Shown here one piece after another: positions 5,279 to 5,656 of a DNA stretch of 5,656 bases; positions within the stretch are counted from its first letter, which is position 1, and every line of letters starts with the position of its first letter. The notes under the pieces are model-generated. The model was not told where the DNA came from and did no database searches. It saw only the letters and a program-made list of their open reading frames with translations. Location: the NCBI GenBank assembly GCA_023421635.1, contig JAEZSU010000231.1:1-5656 (forward strand). The letters run 5' to 3'. The translations under genes and the position numbers were made by a program. The DNA comes from Actinomycetes bacterium (lineage in GTDB: Bacteria > Actinomycetota > Actinomycetes > Actinomycetales > Microbacteriaceae).

Positions 5279-5656
5279 CTGGACGATCTGCTCCTGGCGC
5301 TGCGCGTCGGCGTCTCCCTCGCGGCGGTGCTGGGCCTGCTGTGGTTCCTGCAGCGCAAGTTCGCGCGCAGCCCGCAGCGGCGGCGGCGCCGCCCGGAGGA
5401 GCAGATCGCCGTGCTCGGCCGTCACGGGCTCGGATCGAAGGCGCAGGTCGTCGTGGTCGAGACCGGCGGGGTCCGCTACGTGCTCGGGGTCAGCGAGCAC
5501 GGGGTGAACGTGCTCGACCGGCTGCCCGCCGGCGCCGATCCCCTCCCCTCCCCGCTGGACGAGCAGGCGTCCGCGACGCCCGCACCCGCGGCCCCGCAGC
5601 TGCCGCCTCCGCCGCCGAGCGCCGTCTCCTTCGAGCGGGCGCTCACCGAATCCGCG
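5279..5656 (+). CDS. fliO: FliO, flagellar export gate assembly protein (3' end beyond window)
   Basis: FliO is a small membrane protein that helps assemble the FliP/FliQ/FliR export gate. The frame is open from inside fliN to the window edge, giving 126 residues from CTG 5279. It has one membrane helix at about residues 4-22 (LLLALRVGVSLAAVLGLLWF), then a strongly basic stretch with RRRRRP that would lie in the cytoplasm. The FliO fold follows at about 42-80, with IAVLGRHGLGSKAQVVVVE, then GVRYVLGVSEHGVNVLDRL. A Pro/Ala-rich linker with five consecutive prolines ends the visible part. No ATG, GTG or TTG occurs in frame before the helix; the first GTG (5327) falls inside it and would destroy it. 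CTG 5279 lies two bases after the fliN stop and is the likely start. fliP, fliQ and fliR would be expected downstream. Confidence 0.88.
   Translation, partial: MDDLLLALRVGVSLAAVLGLLWFLQRKFARSPQRRRRRPEEQIAVLGRHGLGSKAQVVVVETGGVRYVLGVSEHGVNVLDRLPAGADPLPSPLDEQASATPAPAAPQLPPPPPSAVSFERALTESA

Noticed and set aside
1..5656. Mobile element, CRISPR array, tRNA or rRNA gene, or foreign insertion
   Set aside because: No spaced direct-repeat array, transposase-like protein, tRNA-like fold or change in base composition was seen; the whole window is one continuous flagellar gene set.

Overview
The window is a very GC-rich block with all recognisable genes on the + strand. It reads as an internal segment of the flagellar/motility operon of a high-GC, probably Gram-positive actinobacterium. 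GC-ending codons dominate in every gene. The order flgD-flgE-flbD-motA-motB-fliM-fliN-fliO, with an flbD/swrD-type gene directly before the stator genes, is known from motile Actinobacteria; a Microbacterium-like (Microbacteriaceae) source is my inference from general familiarity, not something proven here.

Layout. Bases 1-50 hold the last codons of an upstream gene, by position probably the hook-length regulator fliK. Then come flgD (64-483, short hook-cap scaffold) and flgE (505-1665, hook protein). A 126-base non-coding gap (1666-1791) follows that is rich in inverted repeats. Next is a tightly coupled trio: flbD (1792-2016), motA (2016-2825) and motB (2822-3634), whose stop and start codons overlap. 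A second, shorter gap (3635-3702) precedes fliM (about 3703-4620). fliN (4617-5276) overlaps fliM by four bases, and fliO (5279 to the window end, incomplete) follows two bases later.

How the genes work together. FlgD caps the growing hook while FlgE subunits polymerise under it, and the upstream FliK-like protein would set hook length. MotA and MotB form the ion-driven stator, and FlbD is a small protein tied to stator power in Firmicutes. FliM and FliN form the switch/C-ring that the stator turns. FliO helps assemble the FliPQR export gate, whose genes would be expected just beyond the right edge.

No new kind of biological system is evident; the gene content is classical. The points worth a second look are: (i) the only two real gaps share a GCCGGTCGC-containing inverted repeat whose loop holds a possible sigma28/WhiG-type -35, with a GCCGA-like -10 about 15 bases downstream; (ii) a 16-pair hairpin just after the flgE stop, followed by two smaller ones in the flbD leader; (iii) FliM has no recognisable N-terminal CheY-binding peptide, and neither does FliN; (iv) fliO seems to start at CTG, because no ATG, GTG or TTG lies in a usable place; (v) FliN carries a long N-terminal extension.
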